From: Lachnospiraceae bacterium
Lineage (GTDB): Bacteria > Bacillota > Clostridia > Lachnospirales > Lachnospiraceae
NCBI GenBank assembly: GCA_022790855.1
Contig: JAAVYA010000052.1
Location: 1-56,518 of the forward strand
Reading direction: 5' to 3'
Length of the DNA stretch: 56,518 bases
This document shows, piece by piece, positions 9,401 through 16,073 of the stretch. The position numbers and the translations under genes were made by a program. Every line of letters starts with the position of its first letter. Position 1 is the stretch's first letter. Below the pieces are notes generated by a model that ran no database searches, was not told the origin of the DNA, and saw only the letters and a list, made by a program, of their open reading frames with translations.

Positions 9401-11436
9401 CTGTGGATTATGCAGGAAACAGTTCTCGGATAAAGACTTATAACGGAGGGGAGAAGATTGTTTCGGAACCGGTGTATGAACAGAGCGTGGTCCATAAATT
9501 CCAGGATTTGGATACGGGGAAAGATACATATAAGGAAATCGGAAGCTACCTGGCATATCAGGGAACAGACAAGGAAGAGCTTCGCAGCGCCAGTGTGACG
9601 GAATTTGTCAGGCGGGGACTGACGTTTACACCCAAAGGCCTGGAAGCGCCTTTGCCCGAGGGGTATCGGTTCAACAGCAATAAAAGCACCGGGATTGGCA
9701 AGACTTATACTGTGACGGGAGAGCAGGTTACGTATGCATATTACGATATGATCCCTTATACATTGTTTTTTGATGGAAATGGCGGTTTATGCAGTGACAA
9801 GTCCAAGACAGTTTATACAGGAAAGACATATGATTATCTGGCGGGAAATGTGCATAAAGGGTTTCCGGAGGCAGTCAGGAAGGGATATTCGTTTCAAGGA
9901 TGGTATACGGCCGCATCCGGCGGAGAACGGATTTACCCCTCCACGGTATATACATTGCAGAAAGACAGCAAAATTTATGCCAGGTGGGAGCAAAATAAGA
10001 ACATCGTGTATTATGATTCCATTACAAATGGCGGGACAGGGGCAGGAACAGATACCTGGGAAAAAAATTACGCCCGCTCCGTAAATTATGGGCAGGCCAT
10101 AGACCTTCGTGTAAAAGCCCGAAAGGACGGATGGATATTTGTAGGATGGAATACGGATCCGGATGCACAGGCGGCTCTAAAGGGGCTTACCATGGAAGAT
10201 AAGGATATCATTCTTTATGCAATATTTAAAAAGGATATTACCATAACTTATATTGGGCGTACAGAACAGGAAACCGTTACAAGAAAAGAGAAAAGTACCA
10301 TTTACAACCGCTCTGAAGGAATCGCAGTCGTTATGCCGAAGCCGGATGTATGGAATGGCTGGGAAGCTGTGGGCTGGTCTCTTCTCACAGATGGAGATGC
10401 AGATATAGAGGAAAGGCCTGGGGCTGAAGTGTATGTCAGAGAAGATATTACCTACTATGGCAGATATTGTAAGGACGTGACGGTACGTTATGATCCGAAT
10501 GGATCGGCTATGGAGATACCTGAGGAGACAAAGCTGAGGCAATATAATGCATCCGGTGTATATTGCAATCCGGTATTTATTTTAAAAGAAGGGCCGAAGC
10601 GGAACAATCATTCCTTTGTAGGATGGCAGCAACTGAAAGATACGGTGACAGAGGACAAAGAAGGGACGGATCAGCCATTACCAGGAGAATCATATGGAGC
10701 AGGTATGGAACTGGAGCTGGAAAAGGATACATCATTTCAGGCAAATTGGGATCAATATCCTGTGATAGAGGCATATGACCGCTATTTTTCGTTGGAAGAG
10801 GCGAAAGAGGGGAGGATTACGACTGCAACGCTTTTGGAAAAAGTGACCGGAACTGACCGGGAGGACGGGTTGTTGGTAAACGGAATACATGTGGTAGTTC
10901 TGAATTATAATCCCCAGGATTTTACAGCGTTTGCAGAATCAGGAAGCATATACGTAACGTATCAGGCGACGGACAGCTTTGGCAATCAAACATTAAGACA
11001 GATTACGGCCCATATTGTAGATACGGAACCAAAGGAGGATTCTACCAGAGAATATGTACGGTTGATCAGCAGTCAGTTTTACCGCAGAGGAAATCAATAT
11101 CTCTCAAAGGAAGAGGGAGGATTGGAGGAAACCTCGGTATGGAAGCAGGACGCGGCCTGCCAGAAAGCGTTGGAATATGCCCTTTCCAATGAAAAAAGGG
11201 GACAGATTACCGTACAAGAAACATTTTTTGGGAAGGTTTATCATTTCATAAGGCCGGGAAGCGGAAGCTGGGACCATAAAAAAGAAACATGGGTCTTTTC
11301 CAAAGAGCAGATAGAGAACGTGAAGCAGTTTGTTGAGAAACATGGATATGGAGATGCAAGAGGAGAAAATAAAATCGCCATATTTTATGAAAGCTTTGGG
11401 AGCTGCCGGGAAGGTGGAAACGAAATCGTGGATTAA
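6442..11436 (+). CDS. secreted subtilisin-family (S8) protease with InlB B repeats
   Basis: A 1664-residue exported serine protease. It has a signal peptide (about residues 1-29), a pro-like region, and an S8 catalytic domain at about 200-450 with Asp212 (VIDTGW), His251 (NGHGTQ), oxyanion Asn335 (SAGN) and Ser396 (GTSYAA), so the triad is complete. From about residue 620 to 1440 there are many InlB-type B repeats (YTIVYDGNG, GYEFKGY, AQWEKQN) with two long related units in tandem, then an Ig-like domain (about 1440-1535) and a C-terminal region of unknown fold. No sortase or membrane anchor is seen. It follows the sister repeat protein and the Tad-like genes, which suggests it processes or decorates a surface structure; this is inference. 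The start is supported by GGGGGAAAG upstream. Confidence 0.85.
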   Translation: MRGKFIAVVLAGILAGQWIGNVLPAMAVEAGSYGEAKADLAAPPEGDRPTETQTENMQELQDMVMQQQKEMGCFPEQSQTGERQRAQEETFASKTLLVIAQGAFDSQGASHIISNDRGLYVLIYETADMAQQAYEAFKAQIEKGKSPIRSVTVDTAAYVADSEEGALGQDKECKEYSAQGQEEDTNKTKGSALREYLEENKTEEQVAVAVIDTGWEKGRAEGMGGEERIIDTGWNLSASGEKGSIQDDNGHGTQLVRILLRETQNNVKIIPIKAADGSGRATILSTYLALMAAIDQKADVILLSMNRESGKAELLSEGVRQAHAQGISVIVSAGNYHKDVLESPPADIPEAIVVSGVEDGTAAGYSNFGETVDVCSEGCYKDETREGAAVEGHGTSYAAARTAAAVAMLRTFLKDNREAEDALKQYAQDLGEKEWDPYYGHGYVGMDMILEDISGNHSFEEPEGDYIKVPEDLELSVQNSTYISTVGHYFVEVAYKESTMKYQITCSLSEASHYGSQTLTQSKKRLAGQGTHLLVETPNAAMEPDGRPGWDQNDRMYVIPSEMSFLKIPGYHMELDCNPENLVQAWSYQIDGYDCWIRHTTNSVGMTDWYEEEAGFHHNTYRFRYVPNRYTIVYDGNGADYGGMEPFTVLADGEFKVKPDLFRRQGYEFKGYTVVRKSDNTVYCGSKGWQPVADSQNICKVFQKEELVKLDSNWINKAKGDKNDAFTLKAQWEKQNYTICYEGNGAESGNISSHTVVTGKQFTFQDNRYKRKGYQFQGYMILRKSDHKVKCQKGIWKLLDGSTEKEWKLYQPGETYTMDHNWINKDYSGNSETFFCRAQWKKRNYTVTYHANGGKSVSKAKASVAYGDEIDLSVKAVPKDDYYTFVGWGTDPKDNTALFSGKMDAKDITLYALYSIPVSDVKEVYLKVEDKTGKKSKNGKLSEIYPLKKTGETDSPVRGYRYKLKKLDYKERFPGSISSDMMAAIFAVDYAGNSSRIKTYNGGEKIVSEPVYEQSVVHKFQDLDTGKDTYKEIGSYLAYQGTDKEELRSASVTEFVRRGLTFTPKGLEAPLPEGYRFNSNKSTGIGKTYTVTGEQVTYAYYDMIPYTLFFDGNGGLCSDKSKTVYTGKTYDYLAGNVHKGFPEAVRKGYSFQGWYTAASGGERIYPSTVYTLQKDSKIYARWEQNKNIVYYDSITNGGTGAGTDTWEKNYARSVNYGQAIDLRVKARKDGWIFVGWNTDPDAQAALKGLTMEDKDIILYAIFKKDITITYIGRTEQETVTRKEKSTIYNRSEGIAVVMPKPDVWNGWEAVGWSLLTDGDADIEERPGAEVYVREDITYYGRYCKDVTVRYDPNGSAMEIPEETKLRQYNASGVYCNPVFILKEGPKRNNHSFVGWQQLKDTVTEDKEGTDQPLPGESYGAGMELELEKDTSFQANWDQYPVIEAYDRYFSLEEAKEGRITTATLLEKVTGTDREDGLLVNGIHVVVLNYNPQDFTAFAESGSIYVTYQATDSFGNQTLRQITAHIVDTEPKEDSTREYVRLISSQFYRRGNQYLSKEEGGLEETSVWKQDAACQKALEYALSNEKRGQITVQETFFGKVYHFIRPGSGSWDHKKETWVFSKEQIENVKQFVEKHGYGDARGENKIAIFYESFGSCREGGNEIVD

Positions 11437-11460
11437 CAGCCCCTGTGATGAAACAAGCAA

Positions 11461-11508
11461 CGGCTTATAGTAACAGTTCAGATGTGTCTGAACCGTTACG
11501 AAAGCCGG
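11461..11508. repeat. large intergenic palindrome
   Basis: The arms CGGCTT...AGCCG enclose GTAAC and GTTAC, which enclose GTTCAGA-TGTG-TCTGAAC, giving a nearly perfect long hairpin between the convergent protease and cyclophilin genes. There is no T-run on either side, so a simple intrinsic terminator is not clear; a REP-like dispersed palindrome or a bidirectional transcript end are alternatives. Confidence 0.6.
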
Positions 11509-11524
11509 TATATTGGGCAGTAGA

Positions 11525-12046
11525 TCAACATTTTTCTGGCTCCGGATATGCGGCGCCAAAGGTTTCCACTGTGACTTGTTTCATGACTTGAGGTTCCATG
11601 GGCCGGTCGGAATAGTCGGTGGCAGTTTCGGCAATTTTATTGACTATATCCATTCCTTCTGTGATTTTGCCGAAAGCTGCATATCCGCCGTCTAAATGGG
11701 GGCTTGTTTTATGCATAATAAAGAACTGGGAGCCAGCAGAATTGGGAGCCATGGAACGGGCCATTGATAACACGCCTTCCGTATGGGCAAGGTCGTTGGC
11801 AAAGCCGTTCTGGGCAAATTCTCCTTTGATTCCATAGCCGGGGCCGCCCATGCCAGTTCCTTCCGGGCATCCGCCCTGAATCATGAATCCGGAGATAACA
11901 CGGTGAAAAATCAATCCGTCATAAAAGTGGTTTTGGATTAAATGGATGAAATTACGCACGGTATTGGGTGCAATTTCAGGATAGAGCTCGGCTTTCATAA
12001 TGTCGCCGTTTTGCATTTCGATCGTTACGATTGGATTTTGTGACAT
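11525..12046 (-). CDS. cyclophilin-type peptidyl-prolyl cis-trans isomerase
   Basis: A 173-residue single-domain cyclophilin that catalyses cis-trans isomerisation of X-Pro bonds during folding. The family signature FHRVISGFMIQGG and the GSQFFI segment are present, with the conserved Arg in the first and Gln in the second forming the active site. There is no signal peptide, so it acts in the cytoplasm. The start is set by AGGAGGGA about 8 bases upstream. It is transcribed alone, convergent with the protease gene. Confidence 0.92.
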   Translation of the reverse strand: MSQNPIVTIEMQNGDIMKAELYPEIAPNTVRNFIHLIQNHFYDGLIFHRVISGFMIQGGCPEGTGMGGPGYGIKGEFAQNGFANDLAHTEGVLSMARSMAPNSAGSQFFIMHKTSPHLDGGYAAFGKITEGMDIVNKIAETATDYSDRPMEPQVMKQVTVETFGAAYPEPEKC

Positions 12047-12317
12047 TGCATGTCCCTCCTATTGCCTGTTTTAGGTTTATAAAAGCGTACATTAGGTATT
12101 GTAGCGGAAAAGGATAATTTCGTAAAGAGAAAAATTGTCCTATCGACATGAACTGCGAAAATTTTTTTCCGCGCTCTGATATTCTTACTAAGCGCCGGGG
12201 CGAATGGTTCTAATTCCCATGATTCCGGAATACTATTATTAATACACAATGAGTCGATATGCCGTCGATGTACAAGAAGCCTGGAGCGTCAGGCGGGAGG
12301 AAGGAGAAAACAAATTC

Positions 12318-12944
12318 ATGGCAGATAAAATTTTTGAAAACAATCAAGTAACAGTAACCGGTGAGATTGCATCTGATTTCAGGTATAGCCACGAAGTGTT
12401 CGGGGAAGGGTTTTATATGGTGGATGTGTCAGTGAACAGGCTGAGCAATTTTGCAGACTATATCCCCCTTATGATCTCAGAACGGCTGATTGATACGGGG
12501 CAAAGCTATATCGGGCAGATCATCCGTGTAAACGGACAATTTCGCTCTTATAACCGTCATGAAGAGAAAAAGAACCGATTGGTGCTGTCCGTATTCGTAC
12601 GGGAGCTGGAATTCGTAGATGAGATGACGGATGGAGAAAAGAGCAACCAGATATTTTTGGATGGATACATATGCAAGGAACCTATTTACAGGAAGACGCC
12701 TTTGGGAAGAGAAATTGCGGATTTGCTGATTGCGGTAAATCGTTCTTATGGGAAGTCAGATTATATACCCTGCATATGCTGGGGGAGAAACGCCCGGTAT
12801 GCTTCCGGATTCGAAATCGGTGGGCATGTACAGGTGAATGGGAGAATTCAAAGCCGTGAATATTTGAAAAAAGTGTCTGAAAATGAAACGCAAAAGCGTG
12901 TTGCTTATGAGGTTTCCGTCAGCAAAATTGAATATTTAGAATAA
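12318..12944 (+). CDS. single-stranded DNA-binding protein-like, two OB folds
   Basis: A 208-residue protein resembling SSB. It appears to contain two OB-fold halves: one from about residue 8 to 95 (NQVTVTGEIAS to VRELEF) and a second from about 108 to 205 (NQIFLDGYICKEP to VSKIEYLE), the latter with the PIYRKTPLGREIADLLIAV-like pattern typical of SSB. Canonical SSB has one OB fold and an acidic DDDIPF-like tail, which is absent here. The start at 12318 is chosen because it follows AAGGAGA; an in-frame ATG at 12249 would add 23 residues of unlikely sequence. A specialised, secondary ssDNA-binding role is likely; the true housekeeping SSB is probably elsewhere. Confidence 0.7.
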   Translation: MADKIFENNQVTVTGEIASDFRYSHEVFGEGFYMVDVSVNRLSNFADYIPLMISERLIDTGQSYIGQIIRVNGQFRSYNRHEEKKNRLVLSVFVRELEFVDEMTDGEKSNQIFLDGYICKEPIYRKTPLGREIADLLIAVNRSYGKSDYIPCICWGRNARYASGFEIGGHVQVNGRIQSREYLKKVSENETQKRVAYEVSVSKIEYLE

Positions 12945-12949
12945 AAAAA

Positions 12950-12978
12950 TTGCAATTATTTACATTTTGTGGTATGTT
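12950..12978 (+). promoter_or_regulatory. promoter of the corrinoid adenosyltransferase gene
   Basis: TTGCAA (12950-12955) and TATGTT (12973-12978) are 17 bases apart, with TG one base before the -10 box. No cobalamin riboswitch fits in the 60-base leader that follows. Confidence 0.55.
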
Positions 12979-13040
12979 AGAAAAATCTGGAAAAACAAAG
13001 TACAATTTTTATCTCCTACTGAGAAAGCAGAGGTATAAAG

Positions 13041-13529
13041 ATGAGCAAAGGAAATGTTTTGGTTTTTTATGGTGAAGGAAAAGGAAAAACCTCATCGGCC
13101 CTAGGATATGGGATTCGTGCAGCCAGCCAGGGAAGAAGCGTAATCGTGATTCAGTTTATGAAAGGGAAAAGCGGCGATGAAATTTCCTTTATCCGCCGTT
13201 TAGAACCAGAGATCCGGTTTTTCCGATTTGAAAAATCATCGGAAAATTATGAAGAGTTGTCGGAAGAAGAAAAAAGAGAAGAAACCATGAACATTAAAAA
13301 CGGGTTCAATTTTGCAAAAAAGGTATTGGTTACGGGTGAATGCAATGTTTTGATTCTGGATGAGTTTTTGGGGCTTCTGGACAATCATGTGATAACCCAC
13401 GATGAATTAAAAGCTATGCTGGAAGCAAAAACGGAAGATACGGAGATCGTATTTACGGGCCGGGTGCTGGACGAGAGCCTTAAGGATTATGCAGATGAGA
13501 TATATAAGATCTGGCCGCAAAAGCTTTGA
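13041..13529 (+). CDS. cobO: cob(I)yrinic acid a,c-diamide adenosyltransferase (CobO/BtuR type)
   Basis: A 162-residue P-loop enzyme that transfers the adenosyl group of ATP to a reduced corrinoid, making adenosylcobalamin. The N-terminal P-loop GEGKGKTSSALG, the VIQFMKG strand and the LDEF Walker B-like motif are characteristic of the CobA/CobO/BtuR type. The chain is a little shorter than many homologues (about 175-200 residues) and lacks their N-terminal extension. It is preceded by its own promoter and followed by the lysine riboswitch promoter, so it is monocistronic. No other cobalamin genes are present in the window. Confidence 0.85.
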   Translation: MSKGNVLVFYGEGKGKTSSALGYGIRAASQGRSVIVIQFMKGKSGDEISFIRRLEPEIRFFRFEKSSENYEELSEEEKREETMNIKNGFNFAKKVLVTGECNVLILDEFLGLLDNHVITHDELKAMLEAKTEDTEIVFTGRVLDESLKDYADEIYKIWPQKL

Positions 13530-13593
13530 TGTATCGTATCTGCAAACAACTGTTTCTGTTTGAGAAGCAAAGAAGCAGGGACGAATTTCATCG

Positions 13594-13622
13594 TTGACAA
13601 GGACAAAAAGAAGTGCTATATT
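13594..13622 (+). promoter_or_regulatory. sigma-A promoter of the lysine riboswitch/dapA transcript
   Basis: A consensus TTGACA (13594-13599) is followed after 17 bases by TATATT (13617-13622). The transcript would start near 13630, just ahead of the riboswitch aptamer. Confidence 0.8.
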
Positions 13623-13640
13623 ATTGAGGAAAAATAATAA

Positions 13641-13812
13641 AGTGAGATAGAGGTTGCGTGATCTATCAGTAGTCGGTTGGATGTGGCAGGCACAGGAGAA
13701 GACAGACAAAAGGAGAGAACGCCGAAAGGGTCTTTACCCTGTAAGAAGACTGCTTGGGCGTATGGCAAATAACCATACGACTGTCATCTGTATACGGATG
13801 GGGCGCTATCAA
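13641..13812 (+). ncRNA. lysine riboswitch (L box)
   Basis: The leader of dapA carries the hallmarks of the lysine aptamer: P1 arms GATAG (13646-13650) and CTATC (13806-13810), the conserved AGAGGTTGCG at the start, AGTAGTCGG after the first stem, the CGCCGAAAGGGT segment, the GCTTGGGCG partner and the ACTGTCATCTG region. In this class, lysine binding stabilises P1 and allows a downstream terminator to form, switching off lysine synthesis genes. A terminator hairpin follows at 13867. It controls dapA, the committed step of the lysine/diaminopimelate branch. Confidence 0.9.
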
Positions 13813-13866
13813 GAAATATCATGACAAAGATGGGAAGCATTTTGCTGCCTGTGTTTATGGAATTTT

Positions 13867-13893
13867 GAGCCGTTCGTAAGACGGCTCTTTTTT
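13867..13893 (+). terminator. riboswitch-controlled terminator before dapA
   Basis: GAGCCGT and ACGGCTC form a 7-bp stem with a 7-base loop followed by six T residues. It lies between the lysine aptamer and the dapA ribosome binding site, the expected expression platform. Confidence 0.85.
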
Positions 13894-13982
13894 AACTTTT
13901 TGAAAATTTGCCTCCAGGTACGGGACAGACACCTATTTTCTCATAATGCATATGATATACGATGGAACCAGGAGGTATGAAA

Positions 13983-14873
13983 ATGGCACTTTTTAAAGGC
14001 GCGGGCGTGGCAATTATTACGCCCATGAAAGAGAATTACGAAGTAAACTACGATAAGCTGGAAGAGATCATCAATGATCAGATCGCCAATGGTACGGACG
14101 CCATTATTATCACAGGGACTACCGGGGAATCTTCTACGTTGTCGGAAGAAGAACACAGCGAATGTATCCGGGCGGCGGTTGCTATGGTAAACAAACGTGT
14201 TCCGATCATTGCTGGAACAGGTTCTAACAGTACCTTGACAGCCATTCAGTTGTCAAGGGACGCCCAGAAGGCAGGAGTAGACGGACTGTTGATCGTGACG
14301 CCCTATTATAACAAGGCGACCCAAAATGGTTTGATCAATCACTATACCAAAGTGGCGGCAACGGTGGATGTACCCATTATTCTTTATAATGTCCCGGGAC
14401 GTACCGGCTGTGGTTTGATGCCGGGTACGGTGGCAGCTTTGGCAAGGGATGTGGAAAATATTGTTGGGATAAAAGAAGCCACCGGGAATATTTCTAATGC
14501 GCTTCGGATCATGGAGCTTACCAATGGCGAGTTTGATCTATATTCCGGTGAGGACGGAATGGTGATCCCTTTGCTGGCGGCCGGAGGAATTGGGGTTATT
14601 TCCGTAATGTCCAATGTGGCGCCTAAGTTTACCCATGATATGGTAATGAGTTACTTGAATGGAGACAGAGAAAAGGCCCTTAAGATGCAGCTAAAGGCGC
14701 TGCCATTGTGCGACGCATTGTTCTGTGAAGTGAATCCGATTCCCGTAAAGGCGGCTATGAACCTGATGGGATGGCAGGCAGGTCCCTTGCGGGAGCCCCT
14801 GACAGAGATAGAGCCGGAGCATTTACAGCAGCTTAAAAAAGCTATGGAGGACTTTGGGATTCCGTTGGCATAA
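13983..14873 (+). CDS. dapA: 4-hydroxy-tetrahydrodipicolinate synthase
   Basis: DapA condenses pyruvate with aspartate semialdehyde in the first step of the diaminopimelate/lysine branch. The 296-residue chain has the expected length. It shows the GTTGES motif (Thr46/Thr47 of the proton relay), Tyr135 (LYNVPGRT) and the Schiff-base Lys164 (GIKEATGN). The ATG at 13983 lies 7 bases after AGGAGG; upstream in-frame starts at 13962 and 13977 are too far from or too close to it. Expression is governed by the lysine riboswitch and terminator immediately upstream; dapB follows after a structured 366-base gap. Confidence 0.97.
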   Translation: MALFKGAGVAIITPMKENYEVNYDKLEEIINDQIANGTDAIIITGTTGESSTLSEEEHSECIRAAVAMVNKRVPIIAGTGSNSTLTAIQLSRDAQKAGVDGLLIVTPYYNKATQNGLINHYTKVAATVDVPIILYNVPGRTGCGLMPGTVAALARDVENIVGIKEATGNISNALRIMELTNGEFDLYSGEDGMVIPLLAAGGIGVISVMSNVAPKFTHDMVMSYLNGDREKALKMQLKALPLCDALFCEVNPIPVKAAMNLMGWQAGPLREPLTEIEPEHLQQLKKAMEDFGIPLA

Positions 14874-14960
14874 TCTTTTGTAAGCTTGTCAACTGAGAAT
14901 TATTCAGAATGAAACGGCTGCCGTTATGCAGAAGGCAGCGTAACATAATGAAACAATCAT

Positions 14961-14990
14961 GGAATCCGGCAAAGCCGGATTCTTTGTTCT
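14961..14990 (+). terminator. dapA terminator
   Basis: GAATCCGGC-AAA-GCCGGATTC is a perfect 9-bp hairpin followed by TTTGTTCTTTT, 88 bases after the dapA stop. Confidence 0.8.
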
Positions 14991-15190
14991 TTTATAGGAA
15001 AGACCTTGTTACTATGAAGTGATAAATTCTTTGCCTTTCCTATAAAAAAAAAAGTCCTTTGGGCAGGCTGCGCACTCGCACGAAAGGAATGATGCCGCCA
15101 GGCGGCCGTGCTCGGCGCACAAAGTGTTCAAGCCCCTCAAGATTGAGGGGACAAGGGAGTTGAAGTGGGCAAGCCCACTTTGTTCTTAAT
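14990..15190. repeat. structured intergenic element between dapA and dapB
   Basis: This 200-base tract holds no credible gene. It begins with a 13-bp inverted repeat (TTTTATAGGAAAG at 14990-15002, CTTTCCTATAAAA at 15035-15047) with a 32-base loop, then a GC-rich part with further hairpins: GCCGCC-AG-GCGGC, CCCCTCAA-GA-TTGAGGGG and AAGTGGGC-AA-GCCCACTT followed by TGTTCTT. The composition and packed palindromes suggest a small dispersed repeat (MITE- or REP-like) or a string of terminators rather than unique spacer. Confidence 0.45.
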
Positions 15191-15195
15191 TAGGG

Positions 15196-15224
15196 TTGCA
15201 ATTTTTCTTATAGTTTACTATGAT
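15196..15224 (+). promoter_or_regulatory. possible promoter of dapB
   Basis: TTGCAA (15196-15201) and TATGAT (15219-15224) are spaced by exactly 17 bases. The predicted start point near 15231 falls inside the AGGAGG of dapB (15228-15232), so the leader would be almost absent; this weakens the call. Confidence 0.4.
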
Positions 15225-15239
15225 AGAGGAGGAGTACGA

Positions 15240-16001
15240 ATGACAAAGATAATTATGCATGGATGCAATGGAAAAATGGGACAGGTGATCACTGCCTTGT
15301 GTAAAGAAGAAAATGACCTTGAGATTGTGGCAGGGGTTGATATCTCCAACCATATCACACAAGAATATCCTGTTTTTTCCAGAATAGATGACTGTGATGT
15401 GGAGGCCGACGTGATCATTGATTTTGCGTCTGTGAAGGCAGTGGATGCTTTGCTTGCTTACAGCGTTTTACGGAAGATTCCTGTGGTTTTGTGTACCACG
15501 GGTCTTGACAGTCAAAAAGAGCAGGCTCTGGAGCAGGCATCCAAAAATGTAGCGGTGCTGAAATCCGCTAATATGTCTTTGGGAATCAACCTGTTGATGG
15601 ATGTGTTGAAGAAAGCGGTTCATGTCCTGGCGTCCGCGGGCTTTGATATGGAGATCATAGAAAAGCATCACAATCAGAAGATCGACGCCCCCAGCGGGAC
15701 GGCTCTTGCGCTGGCGGAAGTGTTGAATGAGGAATTAGACCATGGGTATACATATCAATTTGACCGGACAAAAGAGCGCAAAAAGAGAGACAAACAGGAA
15801 ATTGGCATTCATGCCGTGCGGGGCGGGAATATTGTAGGGGAGCACGAAGTGATATTTGCCGGCACGGATGAAGTGATCACATTTTCCCATACAGCGTATT
15901 CCAAGCAAGTATTTGCAAAAGGAGCCATTGAGGCTGCGAAATTCCTGAAGGGTAAGCCGAAGGGGCTTTACCATATGGGGGATGTGATTGAGGCGAAGTA
16001 G
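15240..16001 (+). CDS. dapB: 4-hydroxy-tetrahydrodipicolinate reductase
   Basis: DapB reduces the DapA product with NAD(P)H in diaminopimelate/lysine synthesis. The 253-residue chain has the nucleotide-binding loop GCNGKMG (residues 8-14) and the catalytic EKHHNQKIDAPSGTA region with His143/His144 and Lys147. The start at 15240 follows GAGGAGGAG; an earlier in-frame ATG at 15165 lies within the repeat-like intergenic element and adds residues with no family match. It is separated from dapA by a terminator and the structured element, so it may be expressed independently of the lysine riboswitch. Confidence 0.96.
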   Translation: MTKIIMHGCNGKMGQVITALCKEENDLEIVAGVDISNHITQEYPVFSRIDDCDVEADVIIDFASVKAVDALLAYSVLRKIPVVLCTTGLDSQKEQALEQASKNVAVLKSANMSLGINLLMDVLKKAVHVLASAGFDMEIIEKHHNQKIDAPSGTALALAEVLNEELDHGYTYQFDRTKERKKRDKQEIGIHAVRGGNIVGEHEVIFAGTDEVITFSHTAYSKQVFAKGAIEAAKFLKGKPKGLYHMGDVIEAK

Positions 16002-16073
16002 GTAAAGCAGGACGGCTGGCGTACCGGGAGGAGAATCCGGCAGCCGGACAGAATCAGAAAAGGGGGATAACAA

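Noticed and set aside
12979..13040. Cobalamin riboswitch before the corrinoid adenosyltransferase gene
   Set aside because: The leader is only about 60 bases and lacks the B12 box; there is no room for the aptamer.
14990..15047. 13-bp inverted repeat as ends of an insertion sequence
   Set aside because: Only 58 bases in total and no transposase nearby, so at most a small non-autonomous remnant.
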